Part shown: positions 11,384-24,100 of the stretch, piece by piece
Layout of the letters: every line of letters starts with the position of its first letter
How positions within the stretch are numbered: the first letter of the stretch is position 1
Assembly: GCA_958496175.1 (NCBI GenBank)
Contig: OY292278.1
Location: 37,882,001-37,946,000, forward strand
DNA from: Sisyra terminalis
Taxonomy: Eukaryota; Arthropoda; Insecta; Neuroptera; Sisyridae
DNA length: 64,000 nt
Direction of reading: 5' to 3'
Translations under genes and position numbers: made by a program
The notes under the pieces: model-generated
The model's input: the letters and a program-made list of their open reading frames with translations, nothing else
Told to the model about the DNA's origin: nothing
The model's database searches: none

Positions 11384-13050
11384 CAAAGATGGCCAATCTG
11401 TCGTTATACTGAAGAAGTACGATTAGCGCATTACACTTCTGTTTTTTCAGCATTTTTCTAGCAGCAATATCGTTGTATCTAAAAGATAGCTATAAAGCTT
11501 TTCCCAAATTTTTCCAAGTGGAAAACCCGTAGAAGATTCTATTATACTAGTCTTGGACCCTTTTAACCCGTTCTTGGCTATGCTTTCTTATAAACTCCTT
11601 TCTAGGATTCTAGGGTTCCTTATGTACTAGACTGGGCCAAAAAATCAACTATTTTTTTTTTTGAAAAGTGTATCGAAAATATTGTTCAAGGTGACAAAAA
11701 AAAAATATTGGGAAGGTTTGAGTCCTTAATATTAAGACGATTAAGAGGTCTATCATTTTTAATTTCGATTTTTTATTTGTGCTTTCATTTTTGCGTCAAT
11801 GCTGCCAAACTATCAAGGTAAAAAAAATCATCTGCACATATATTTATAGAAAATTAAATTCCCCACAAAAAACGTATCTTTAAAAATTTTTGCCAGATAC
11901 GCCGTTTCCAAATAATCAAGCTTTAAACATTGATATAATTTTTAGATTTATCTTTCTTATTTTGGAATTTTGTAACTAACGAACAAATAAATATATAGAT
12001 ATGAACAATAAAGAATCGTGAAGGGAATTTAATGCTCTACAAAAAAGGTATTTTAACGTTTTTACATAAAATCACTCTTTCAAAATTGGTTTAACAACGA
12101 AAAAAAAAAAAATTTAATTTTTCATTCAACTTTAACTGTAAATAACTTTTGAAAAAGTGATTTTATGTAAAAACGTTAAGAGACTCTTTTTGTAGAGCAT
12201 TAAATTCCCTTCAAGAATCTATATTGTTCATTTCTATATATTTACTTGTTCGTTAGTTATAAAATTCCAAAATAAAGAAGAAAAAAATCTAAAAAATACA
12301 TCAATGTTTGAAGCTTGATTATTCGGAAACGGCGTGTCTGGTAAAATTTTTCCAAGAGACGTTTTTTGTAGGGAATTTAATTTTCTATAAATATATGTGC
12401 AGATGAATTTTTTACCTTGATAGTTTGACAGTATTGACGTAAAAATTAAAGCACAAATAAAAAATCGAAATTAAAGATGATAGGCCTTTTAATATTAATA
12501 TTAAGGGCTCAAACCTTCCCGATATTTTTTTTGTCACCTTGAACAATATTTTCGATATACTTTTCAAAAAAAAAATAGTCGATTTTTTGGCCCAGTCTAT
12601 TATGTACAATGAACTGAAGAATAGATTTAGTCGCTATACTAGGGATGGCTAAACTACCAGCTATAAGAGGCCCGCCTTGACCATTTTTCCGAACGAAAAG
12701 ATTTATCACATTTTTACAAAGTTTATTTATAATGGTCCAAGTAATCAAAGTCAATGTATTAAAAATGTATACAATGTATCTAAATCTAATATGGGGATAT
12801 ACAATTTTATATGTAGCTTGCGGAACAATGATGCGTTTTCAAAGTGGCCAGAAATATCATTTGGGTTGACCATCCCTAGACTAAAGTATTATTGGCCAGC
12901 CCTGCGCTATACCAACGATGGATATAATCCAAATCGAATTTGAATTACGATTTGCTACTATTAAGCTCTGATTATAAAAATTATAAACATTAGAGACTTT
13001 ATATAAAAATATTGTACACGCGCATGACATGTAAAGATTGGCCATCTATG
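11384..13050. mobile_element. 1667-bp hAT-like element with TSD GCATAGTT, containing a nested element
   Basis: Inverted ends CAAAGATGGCCAATCT and AGATTGGCCATCTATG are flanked by exact GCATAGTT copies (11376-11383 and 13051-13058). The left duplication begins 25 bp after the MTF-1 stop. Removing the nested 972-bp element and its duplicated 8 bp leaves about 690 bp with no transposase ORF, so the element is non-autonomous. Confidence 0.88.
11628..12599. mobile_element. 972-bp palindromic hAT-like element with TSD TTATGTAC
   Basis: Termini TAGACTGGGCCAAAAAATC and GATTTTTTGGCCCAGTCTA, with exact TTATGTAC on both sides (11620-11627 and 12600-12607). Almost the whole element is one inverted repeat: arms of about 470 bp run from each end to a short A/T-rich spacer near 12096-12130, and matching blocks (GAAAATATTGTTCAAGGTGA, GGGAATTTAATGCTCTAC, CATAAAATCACT) occur in mirror order. 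No coding capacity. Confidence 0.92.
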
Positions 13051-13113
13051 GCATAGTTGATGAAACAATCCATAACAACGAAATGAAACTTTTTTTCTTT
13101 CCATTCTCATATT

Positions 13114-13119
13114 AATAAA
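13114..13119 (+). other. Candidate poly(A) signal of MTF-1
   Basis: AATAAA in the context ATTAATAAATTAAA, in unique sequence 56 bp after the downstream target duplication of the hAT-like element. If the element were absent this signal would lie roughly 90 nt after the MTF-1 stop, a normal 3' UTR length. That is why I prefer it over AATAAA motifs inside the element (for example near 11985 and 12008). This is inference only. Confidence 0.45.
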
Positions 13120-13327
13120 TTAAACAGTCGTGGCTTTTATTCCTTTTAACTGACTTCAGCATTTTTTTTAGTATATTAACGATAACTGTAAGCTGTTTTT
13201 TTCCACACGAAAAAAAATCCAAGAAGTTTCATTTCATTTCTAACAAAATCCGTACCTAAGCTTTTTTATTGTTTTCCTTGTAAAAAAAAAGAAGAAAAAT
13301 AAAAAAAATATATATTTGATATAATTT

Positions 13328-16300
13328 TTATTTGGATTTTACTCTTTTGTTTCCTCGTTTCGCTTCTTTTTTCTCCTGGGCCAGTTGAGCTTTCGACTTC
13401 ACTCGACATGCCTCGCGCTGGGCTTTTTTCTGTTTCTCTTTCAGGATGCTTTCGGCCGTTTTTAGTTCGGCTATGTGAGCTTTCATGCGCATGGCTGTTT
13501 GCTCCTTGAGCTTTTCCTGTTTGGCATCGAAAGTGGTGCGCAGTCGTCGCATCAGGGTGGCAACTTTGCGTTCTTGGGGTTCGCGAATAACGGCTACACG
13601 TTTGTACTTTTTCTCCACTTTGGCGGCGAATTTTTGCTTGTCACGATAGGGAAGCATTTTTTGTAAGGCACGTGGAACAACGAGTGGTTTGAATACTTTA
13701 GCCTCCCGTTTTATGTCCTAAAAGAAAATTAATAAAAAATTATAACATTTGTTTAAAGATTTGGTTTAAAAAACAATTACAGTATATAGATGATCCGAGT
13801 TGACTTGCGCTTTGATTCCTTGCTCTCGTTTTAATTGTCCAGTTGTCTTCATGCCAGACCAACTATTTTTGGTTTCTTGCGGCAAAAGTAGATTAGTTAC
13901 TGGATTATAAAATTGAGGAACATCAACTTTGTACCATGCTCGAAGAAATACAATATCTGTATATAAATAAAATAATTTTAACAATTTACAACTTTCAAAT
14001 ATTCCATTTAAACCAATTTACCGCTAAGTAAAATTTTATCTTCAAAAGTTGCTCGAAAACACCCGGGCGGTTTATTTACCGCTTTCTTAATCATCCCCCT
14101 TATTCCCGAAACCGTTTTTATTCTGGCTCCCTCAAATTTTGCAACTTCCAACGCCGTGTTAAACATTCCTTTAACAAATGCAGTTTTTTTGTAAATTTTT
14201 AACGGTTCGCCAACCAATTTTAGTTTTTTCATAACTTGCGTTGATTTATCCAATTCTTGAACGACCCCTGTCGCAGCAATTCGGAAGCCTTGGTGTTTTA
14301 AGGCCTGAAATAAATAAACAGTTAACACCAATGTACATTTTGTTGCCTACCCACAACTTACTTGAATATCAGCTGTACAGTGTTGAATGGCTAAAAAGCC
14401 GGTTCCCTGTGGTGTTATGGGGCCCCAAAAATGTGCGTTACACGTAACATGGTCTGGAGTATATTTGAGATAACGAAATTTCAAGTCATCTTCTAATTTG
14501 GAGAAAAGAGGGAGTGTTTGGAATCGGCGCCAACCCATTGATATAATAACGGGATCTTTAGTTTTTAAGGTGCGTTGGAACCATCGGTGCTTTTTGATTT
14601 TTACGTTGACGAAGCCGATTTTTTCTTCACCCATATTTAAGGCACCCACTACCAAAGGGTAGGTGGCATCGAAATTTTCGATAAATTCATATGGTACATT
14701 CTAAAAATAAAAATAAATATCAGCCTTTAACTTTTTTTTTCCTTTGGATTTTGTAGCCACCGCGGCTCAGGTCCCTAAGAATAGAACAGTCAAATATGGT
14801 AACATTGCATTTGTTATCTTCTTTTTATTATATTCGCGATTTTTTTGTTAATTAAATTCTAATCTATTATATACAACAAATGGTCCCACCACCAGATCCA
14901 TTACGCTCATTAGTTTATGGGATACGAAATGATTCTAAAAACTCCTTGGCCAATATTCCAGAATATAACAGTTGTTTTCAAATGACGTCGTTTGGCGCGT
15001 AAAACAAATATTATGTTTAAGGAAGTATTGAAGAAAACAGGAACATTCCAAGTAAGCTTCTAGTCCTTGACTAATAGCGACCTTAGGATCGAATTGGCCA
15101 AAAGAATAATACAATTTCGAGGAATACAAAAAGACAAAAACAAAAATATGTTTAAAAATATCTATATATGTCTTTAAACTCATGAATAGGTGAGAATTTA
15201 AGGATTTTTTGTATGCATATGAGTTTTAACATATTTAATGTTTTTATAGGTGTAAATCAAAATAAGTAAAATACATTGTATATTAAATTTAATTGTTAAT
15301 AATTAATGTTATTGTGAGCAATTTAATAATTAAAAATGTAGCGATGTTACTGATATCAATTAATTTTCTCAATTTAATTTTAGAAGGTACGAAGTTCACC
15401 GGGTTCTCTATTATTTTATTAAAAACATATTTGCATATAATATAACCAAGGACATATCAATTGTAACGCAGGCAATTTATAAAATGCTTTATTTTTTAAA
15501 TGTATTTAATATTATTACCATACACAAAAGAATTTAATGAAATCATTAAATGAAATTTGGTTTGTTTGTAAAAACATAAAAAATATTATTAAATTGTATA
15601 TATACGAAAAATTCAAGTATATGCTCAACTGGAGATATGATATAACATAGTAAAAGCTTGAAGGCCAAAATGAGAGAATGGCAAGTATAAATATATCGTT
15701 TAAGGAATCTGAACCGGTTTCAGGTATTTATTTTTTGTTGTCAATTATAATCACATTAACACCTATTTCCAATTCCATAAATGCCACCTTTGGTTTGCCT
15801 TTTCTCATTACTATATTTGTTATTGTCAGTTGAGAGCAGGTAAAATTCTTTTCAATTTCACACCTATTTGGAATTTATTCGGTTTTGCTCACATAATTGC
15901 TCATTATGGTACAAAGGTTCTTAAATTGAACATAAATATCTTTCTACCTGAATTCTTTCGTACAATTCAAGAACAGGTTTAACGATTTCGATAATATTTT
16001 GTTTTCAGGTACATCTAGTGTTTCGTCAAAAAAAGTATAAACATGGTCACAAACAAGTCTACTCGAAATAGTTGTACCAAATTTTTTATTCTGATTTCAC
16101 TTATGGTTCCCATTTAAAGACAGCTTTACTGATTTGATAGAAACTTTGTAATCAAGTTCAATTAATTTTTCTTCAGAAGAAAAGGTTGCCTAATTACGTT
16201 TAATTATTAATAATAAAAGTAGCATTTAGAAGAAAGCTGATTAAAATAAATAAACGGACACCCATTAATTGAATATAAATTGAACTCTTTAATTAAATAT

Positions 16301-19300
16301 CTATGTTCTTTTTTAACATATCGAAAAATCAGCACACTTGAAATCAAGGGTGGGCAATCCAAATGATCTTACGGGCCATTTCGGAAATGCAAAATAACTC
16401 CGCGTGCCACTTTTGACGTTATATCTCAAATTCTACATACTAAATTGAGATACACTGCAAACATTTTTAATATATTGGTTTTCCCCATTCTGGTCAATAT
16501 AAAATGTATACAATTTATAAGTCTGATGTATCTTGCGGGTCGAAAATATTTACAGGGCGTGCCTTTTGCGTTCCGCGGGTTGGCCACCTCTGATTTAAAT
16601 AAACAATGAATAATCTATCTTTTATCTACATATATAAAATGATTATATTGGTTTGAGTAGATTTCAAAAGCTCAAAAAGTTCTGCATCGATTTAATTCAA
16701 ATTTTGTCACGATATACAATCTACTTTAAAGATTGTTTTTATATTTTTCTTACGTCAGTTCCATACTTGCAACCGCAAGGAAACTGCTATTTCAACGGTC
16801 AATGCAATAGCCGCTAACTGTCAATACTTCATTGTTATAATAATGCAGTGATTTTTAGAGGTAGAGCAAATTTTCTCAAAACGTAATTGATAAATGTATA
16901 TCTTGAAGGTAAGTTATAATTGGTACAACGAGGGATCCTGCGGGTTGATAAGGGAGATGATTCTAATAATTCGCAAACTTTTTTTCCTAAATTTATTTAT
17001 TTACAACCCAATCACAACCATAGGCTGGCAGGATAACGTCTGCCGGGTTCAGCTAGTATGGTATCATTATGGGCCGAATTATTCGCGAATTTAATTTAAA
17101 ACAAAATAGAAAATGCAACGTTGCCAGATTTGACTGTTCTAAAAGACACTAGAGCCGCCAATGCAACCCTCTTTGAAAGTGCAATAAAGCTACTACCTTA
17201 AATTAATAACTACCTGAAGTTCAAGTCGCACGTACATTCCAGCCCGAAAACCTTCAAGTTGGACGCGAACATCATCGGCCATATCCTCAAAAACCGACTT
17301 ATTAAGTTGTGCTTGCTTTTCAACCGATGCTTTTAACTCATCGAAATACGAACTTTGCTCGCCCCCATTGTCGTATTCCGCGTCGAATTTGTCTTTTAAA
17401 CGTTTCTTTTTTTCCGCCAAACTTTCAACCTCTTTTTTACCATCCGTCTCGAAATCCTCTTCGTCCAATTTATGTTTGCTTGGCTCCTTACCAACATGCT
17501 TTTCGCCGGTTTCTAGATCTTCGAAATCTCCAAAAGCATCCGAATCATCTTCCATATCATCAAGTCGAAGTAATTCGGCGGCGTCTTCTGACTCTTTCCA
17601 TTTTCCCGTCACAAAACAATCTTTGATCAATGTTTTATTCTAGAATAAAAGAAAAATATATAAATCATTAAGGTACAAAAAGCCAGCCTTATAGTAGATA
17701 AATTGATATTGTAGATAAATTGTCAATCATACAAAATTTCCCTAAAAGCGCAAATATATATTTACTGCTTAATTATTATAGTTTAATGTAAATAAATAAA
17801 CCATGAACGTTAGTTATTTGTGCAGATGAATAGTGAGCAACAAAAAGTAATAAAGTAGCGACATTTTTACTATACCTCTGAAGACAACCAATCTCGAGTT
17901 GATGTATTCCACGCCGTAAACAAAGAAGTTTCCTGCAGATTAATCGTATCTTTTTCGTCTTGTTTCTGCTTATGACTAGCCGAAATTGATTTTAGCAAAC
18001 CGCCGGTATCAAACTCATCCTCTTCCTCTTCTTGCACTATTTCTTGCGAATTTTCTTGATTTTTTTTCGATTTATTATCAAAAACCCCATAAACAAGTTT
18101 CATTAGATTCGTGGCTCGATTTTGACGTTCAATAAAGGCATCCTGAGCTTTTTGTGTTAAGCTTTCTTTCCATTTAACCGAAATTCCTTCATCTGGTTCA
18201 CTTGAACTTTCGTCTTCTTCTTCCAGGTCAGAATCTAAGTCGTCTTCGGATATATTAGAGCCTTCTTCGGCAGAAAGTTCGTCATTCGATGAAGATGATT
18301 CCTGTATGAATTTATCTTCATTGCTTTGTTGTGGTTTTGATGATTCTAATAGTTTTAAATTGTCTTTTACTTTATTTAAAATTTCTTCATCTTTGTTGGT
18401 TCGCAACTTTTTATAGGCAACGGAAGTTTTTTCAGTGTTTTCTTCATCGCTTGAAACATCAAACTCTTCATCTTCTTCTTCAGACTCTTCTGAATCCTCG
18501 TCAATATCATTGGTTGGAAAAACAACTTTTCTGCGTTTCCTTCCCGAAGCATCAACTATTACTTCCTCGGAAAGTCGAGAAAAATCTTTCAACTCATTTT
18601 CTAATTCATCTTCAATTAAGTCGCTGTTTTGATTTTTAGAATTAACGTTTTCGGTTTGAATTTCATCGACTTCCATGTGGCTATCCTCTAGATCCACATC
18701 TTTAGATTTAATTTTTTTACTGTCAGTAAAAATTTGCATTTCGGATTCTTCAATTTTTGTGTCTAAAGTCTGCTTGGATTCGATTAAGGTCGAGACCAGA
18801 GATTTTGAGTTCGATTCATCGGTGGGTTCGTTTTCGATTTTGTGCGAATGGGAACCACCAAGATCGACATACACGGCATCTTTGTCGTACACTATACCTC
18901 CGACTCCGGAGAATGGGGCATAGATTAGCCGTTCTTTTTCAAGAAGTGAACGTTTCTTTAAAACGTCCGGTAAAGGACAAGGATCCGGTAAGAATGAAAC
19001 ATCGTCAACTTTGAAATCTCCAACACCTAAACAAAAGTTTGCCTACAAATTTTTGTTCCAATTTCAAAAAAAAATTATTATTTACCTGCTAAATGAATTG
19101 AAGATTCTTTGAGGAGAGGAATACCGCGTACGTAGCCATAAAGGGAAATTTTTCGGTCACACTTTCGATTCTGTCGAATCAATTCACCGTTGGTAAGATC
19201 TTCATACCGATCTGCTAATATATAGCTATGCGTGTTTCTCCACGTAATTGGACGGAATTTCATTATGGAAATAAATCTTAAAATAGTAAAATATACTAAT

Positions 19301-21133
19301 TAACATACAAAAGAATGTCACGTTTATTAATCATGTAGAAAATATATAAAAATAGAGGATAGAAGGAGACACCACTTAATAGACCTAATGCACATGATCA
19401 AAAAATAATTTAAAAAGTTGTAAAAATGTTCTAAGCTAATATCAAAACATAATGTAAGTTGTTAAGTTTTAACTTTACTTGATAAAATCTAAGAAAAGTG
19501 CAAAAAAAAATCGTTAAATTTAAAATGCCTAAAACGAGCTTCTATTAGCCCGTCATTAACATGACGTCACAGTACAGAAGCTTCAAAATCCCACGGACGT
19601 TTTTCTATGCCAAATGTATTTAAACACAAATAGTAAGATTAAACCGTTCAAACGAAATGTTAATGATTGAAACCATTTACAATATTTGAAATTTTGTGTG
19701 GTCAGGTATATTTTATTATTCTACGTAAATTTTTTAAAGAAAAAGTATGTTAATTTACCCTTTAATTACTTAACAATTAGTCTGAGAAAAGAAGTAAAGA
19801 AATCAGCTGCTTTAAATAGTTATAATGAAGATTAATGGTTATTTTTTCTGAGTATAACGTTTATATACGTTCATAATATGTCCAAATGATTTGAACACTT
19901 TTTAAAATTTCCTCTAATAGATGAAAGAATTGTGAGTTCAATATGAAAGGCAGATGAAATATAATGGTGTTTGGAAAATAGCAAGTGTTCAAATAAATAA
20001 TTGAGCTGTTTATTTTGAAAGTGAGTTAAGTCTATTTCAAGAACAATCCCTATAGTATTATCATTTTTAACCACAGGAATAATAGATAGTAAGGAGGAGG
20101 GAATAATTGGCGTTTTTGTTTACAACTAAAATGAAATCAATAATTTGTGAAAACTTAGCAGTTAAATAATTAACATACTTTGTTCTAGTTACAAGAAGAA
20201 GAATCACCATATAGACTGTTCTTGAAATGGACTTACGCCACTTTCAAACTAAACGAGTCAATTAACGAATAGCTTTTGTGATTTAGTATAAATAATAGTT
20301 ATATTGTATAATAATAAGTGTCTATTGTTAATTATGTGTAGAAAATATTTACCTGGCTAAATTTGTGATTTCATTTCGCAGATATTCACCATGAACAATT
20401 CCCGACAAATAAAAGAGTTTAGCTCCGGCATACACTTCCGTCCAAAAGCGATGCTTTAACATTTTCTTGGTTCGTTTTAAAGTCTTGGCATTTTTCAACA
20501 TATCCAAATGGGTGAGAACACCCATTATACGAGGCATTCCATGCACTTGGCAAATGTTAAGAAATTCGAAAATTTCCATTTCAAAACCAAAACTGGCATC
20601 GCATAAGAGTAAAACTAAATCAGCTACTTTAGCAATATCTAGCATACAGTTAATGTCGTTATTGCATTCGATGAAGGTAATGCGGCGCTTTTTGCCACTG
20701 ATTAACGTAACCGGTCCTTGCATGCTGGTGAGAGGAGATTTGGTGAAGGATTTGATTAAGTTATGGATTAAAGTGGTTTTTCCCACTTTTGGAGGACCAA
20801 CAACAGCGACGAGAATCGGAGGTGGTTCAATTGGGGTTCGATCTACCACAGGGATGTGTTGTTTTTTGGTGTTGATATCTTCTCGACGACGGAATCGCCG
20901 TTCTGCTCGTACTGCCGAGTTTATAGCAAAAGCTTTTGGGTTCCTCTGTTTATCAGTTAATTCCTGCACATGTTCCGACGCTTTTTTTTGCTTTTTCTTT
21001 TCCGCTTTTCGACCTAAACATTATTTTTAGATTAAGTCATTTATTTTGTTTTAATAAAATATTAATTACCTGAATTACGGTCTCGATGGTTTTTCTTTTT
21101 GTCGAAAGCATCATTAAAATTTTCTGAACTCAT
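13328..21133 (-). CDS. BMS1: Ribosome biogenesis GTPase BMS1, nine exons
   Basis: BMS1 is the nucleolar GTPase of the small-subunit processome that binds RCL1 and acts in early 18S pre-rRNA cleavage. Exons in transcript order: 21133-21070, 21013-20353, 19276-19086, 19026-17876, 17639-17214, 14700-14362, 14304-14022, 13956-13781, 13717-13328. All phases agree and give 3681 nt (1226 aa), normal for the family. The P-loop GPPKVGKTT is at residues 94-102, followed by MKFRPITW and [17 protein letters not shown], both close to human BMS1. A long acidic middle lies in exon 4. The C-terminal half carries [45 protein letters not shown] and GIRGMIKKA, then a basic coiled C-terminus. Intron 2 holds a mariner-like element; intron 5 holds a hAT-like element, a Helitron-like element and MITE halves. 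Confidence 0.96.
14752..14880. repeat. Left half of the TTCGCGAATT MITE family
   Basis: GGCTCAGGTCCCTAAGAATAG, GTAACATTGCATTTG and TATTCGCGATTTTTTTGTT match the left half of the copies at 43287 and 62643. BMS1 intron 5. Confidence 0.6.
16345..16592. mobile_element. hAT-like MITE (GGGTGGGCAA family)
   Basis: Inverted ends CAAGGGTGGGCAATCC and GGTTGGCCACCTCTG, with flanking octamers CTTGAAAT and ATTTAAAT matching at 6 of 8 positions. Internal CGGGCCATTTCGGAAATGC is mirrored by CCTTTTGCGTTCCGCGGG. BMS1 intron 5. Confidence 0.65.
16625..17056 (+). mobile_element. Helitron-like non-autonomous element
   Basis: Starts A|TCTACATATATAAAATG and ends CTAG|T. A hairpin GGCAG-N8-CTGCC (within 17026-17045) lies a few bases before the terminal CTAG. 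These are the expected Helitron marks: 5' TC, 3' CTRR preceded by a stem-loop, insertion between A and T, and no target duplication. The 432 bp contain no Rep/helicase ORF. Confidence 0.72.
17057..17158. repeat. Right half of the TTCGCGAATT MITE family
   Basis: TATGGGCCGAATTATTCGCGA, AAAATGCAACGTTGCCAGATT and TTGACTGTTCTAAAAGACAC match the right half of the complete copies. It begins immediately after the Helitron-like 3' end. Confidence 0.65.
20001..20261. mobile_element. Mariner-like non-autonomous element
   Basis: Inverted ends of over 40 bp: TTGAGCTGTTTATTTTGAAA on the left and TTTCAAACTAAACGAGTCAA on the right, each followed inward by TTAAGTC/GACTTA and CAAGAACA/TGTTCTTG. The mariner assignment rests on the TTGAAAGTG-type ends and is tentative. 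BMS1 intron 2. Confidence 0.65.
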
Positions 21134-24100
21134 TTTAAAATATTTTTATTAAACTATTCAGCCATAAGAAACATTGTTTTTCATGTCATTATTCACACGT
21201 GTTTTCACAACGTTGTCTTCTAGGTTAGCAAGGAAAAAGTTTGACATTTTCTGATACGACATCTATGGGCGTATGAACGAACTACTGAAAAATTAATTAG
21301 TAAGAGAAAGTCGGTAAGATAGTAATTATAAAAGTTTAAATGAATTTGAAAAAAAATAAAAATCCTGCGAAAATAAATCAAATAACTAATAAATATTGGT
21401 GATAGCTTAAATCAAATTTTAAAATTCAAAAAAATAATGGTTTTTCAGAACTAAACGAATAGCCAATAAACCAGAGACCAGTAACAAATAAAATGTTTTA
21501 TTTGACTCAAGCCATTTTGCTACAATGAATTTTATAAATCGAATCATTTTCTTAAAGGATTTTATTATAAATAATATACTTTATTTGATATTCATCATAT
21601 ATAATATATAATTTTGGTGTTGCGTTTAAGTAAAATTCATTTTTTTTCCACATCAAATATTTATGTTAAGCTCAACAACTTTCTCATTTATACCAAAATA
21701 AAATTGTATCATCGAAAAAGAAAAGAGTTTCAACCCTAACATAAATATCGAAATAATTCTCTTAAATATTAAATAAAATGGAATGTTTTTTTTTAATATT
21801 TTTAAATAATTAATTTAGTAATAAAATAATATCTATTTAAAACAAATGTGAGTTGATTATGGCATTATAGAATTAATAAAATAGTTAATATTTAAATTAT
21901 TTCAATCTTTCAATCAGGCTTTTTTTTTAGAAATTTTTTATATAAAATTCTTTTTTTTAGAAAAAAAAACGATGTAAGCATTTCTCAAAGTGTATATTTT
22001 TGTTTATATATTGATAAAAATTGTTTACCTGATTCAAAGAGGAGGCAAATATGATTCCATTTCTGTAGGACTAGGTAAATGATATTAAAATTATAATGAA
22101 TGATTCAAAATTGCACATTCTGTCCTAAAACATTGCATTCTTCCAATTTCTCTCCAAGCGAATTTTTCTAATTTAAGTACACATTCAATGCAGCCGATGC
22201 GATGCACAATTATTTAAAATAAAATATTAGATTAGTTTCCATCTAATAAAATACTTTTAGTATTTTATGTTCTCTTCTACGTCTTTCACACATCTATACT
22301 ACAATATACAATTTCTTTGTTTTGGTCTGTGTACAAAGAAATTTTTGACTCAACTTTTGAATAAATAATCGTTTTAAAATAACCTTATTCTAATTCCTTT
22401 TAAGCATTAAGACTTTTAAAGTTTTACAATGTGGTTTTTCATATATTTCACTTAGCCATGCGAAATACGAAGAAGCCAACACAAAACTCTCTGAATATTT
22501 CAAAAGATGAAAGTAAACTGTTTTAAAATATCCATTTTGTTTTATGAAACATATAAAAATAAATTAATTCTTTTAAATATAAAAAAAACTATATATGTAT
22601 AATGATTTTTTTAAAAACAATTTTTTTTTAAATTTTCAATTAAAATTAAGTACGAAAAGCCATAGTACGTAAACATTTTTTTTTTTTTTGAATAAATTAT
22701 TAATTTTTTAACTGCCAATTTTAAAGCACATTTTTCATAAACATGGCACATATATATACACAATACATACGTGAAAACTTATTCCAAAAGTTCGTGCAAT
22801 TCACATGAAATATTTACATGAAACTAAATTGCAAGCTCTTAGTTCCAATAAATGATCGTTTTTCATCCCTGATCATGAAGTATAAAGACAGAACTAAATC
22901 GAAAAAACGACAATTTTTGGCACTAAAACTCGACGTTACGTATTTTTCTGTTTTCTCGATTAACTGGAATGTATTCGTTTTAAATAGCACTTATGTGATC
23001 TAAATGTGATGCAAATTTCACGAGATTTTAAAAATAAAAACACGAGCAAGCGTTACAAGCAGTCAATTTGCCTCGTGAAAGTGAGCACACTGTTGGACGA
23101 ATCATAAATTATCGCAAATATATGTTGTTAATCTTAAAATTAGTTTGGATTCCTTTCATATTAGAAAAATGTTTTAAGGCTCGTTTCACACTTAATAAAA
23201 TTCGCTCCAGTCGATTAGTGTTGGGGGAGGGGGATGAATAGAAACATAATTTTAAAGGATTCAAATACAAAACGAACGAAACTGTAAGCGTGTTTAACAC
23301 AAACTGAACCGAATAAAGTCGAATAGGTGTGAAACTTGCCTATAATCGCATTATTTCTGAAGTCTTTAAAAAGTATAGGACGCCACTGAGAAATTTTTTA
23401 CAAATTTTCTTAAGATCAGGGGTTTATAGAGTACGTTAGTGTTGAGGACTTTTTTACCATGTTTTGAAAATTAAAAAAAAAATATATGGCAGAAGCTAGA
23501 TGTACTAGAAGACTACTTTTATAAAAGGATATTTTAGGAAGATGTAAGGATTTCAAATACTATAACAGGATTCCTTCAGACACCATAGTTTTTGCCCTAT
23601 GATATTTTTCTTTCCATCAAAAAGTTTTACCTATATCTCACTGGTACGAATGATTTATACATAAATATTCACACATGTATGTATATATAAAAGTTTACGA
23701 TAATCCTTCCATTCCACGCAGTCATATACGTAGTTCCATAAATGACTGCTACGAAAGTAAAGCTCTTGATAATTAGAACTTTTGGATTTCGGGCATTTTG
23801 ACTTCCAAATAGGCACTTTATTTCCCTACCGATTTTATAATATGATCAAGAAACATTGGTTCTTCTGATGTACATTTTAGCATTTTAATGTTTCGAGCAA
23901 GTGAAAAGTTATCGAAGCTATCAATTATTGTAAATACACATTATGTAAAATTTGAAAAAATCAGGCAAAGTTATCACTATATGACGTTATTATCATAACC
24001 ATTTAAACAGTCATTTTCTTACTAATTTGATTCGCGGTATATCCTTCAACAATGAGCAAATTTGCTGAACAAAATACATTGAGGAATGTATCACTTAATC

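Larger units (their letters stand above)
11352..13327. other. Tail-to-tail spacer of MTF-1 and BMS1, filled by nested hAT-like elements
   Basis: The two genes end towards each other. Apart from 24 bp after the MTF-1 stop and about 270 bp before the BMS1 stop, the spacer is one 1667-bp hAT-like element containing a second element. The first AATAAA for MTF-1 outside these elements is at 13114-13119. On the minus strand an AATAAA overlaps the BMS1 stop codon and another lies at 13265-13270. No coding sequence is seen. Confidence 0.75.

Noticed and set aside
12412..12754. Two minus-strand ORFs of 65 and 81 codons
   Set aside because: They fall in the right arm of the palindromic hAT-like element and match no protein; they are AT-rich chance ORFs.
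20467..21030. 187-codon plus-strand ORF
   Set aside because: It is the antisense shadow of BMS1 exon 2, whose minus-strand reading encodes the P-loop and conserved GTPase motifs with correct splice phases.
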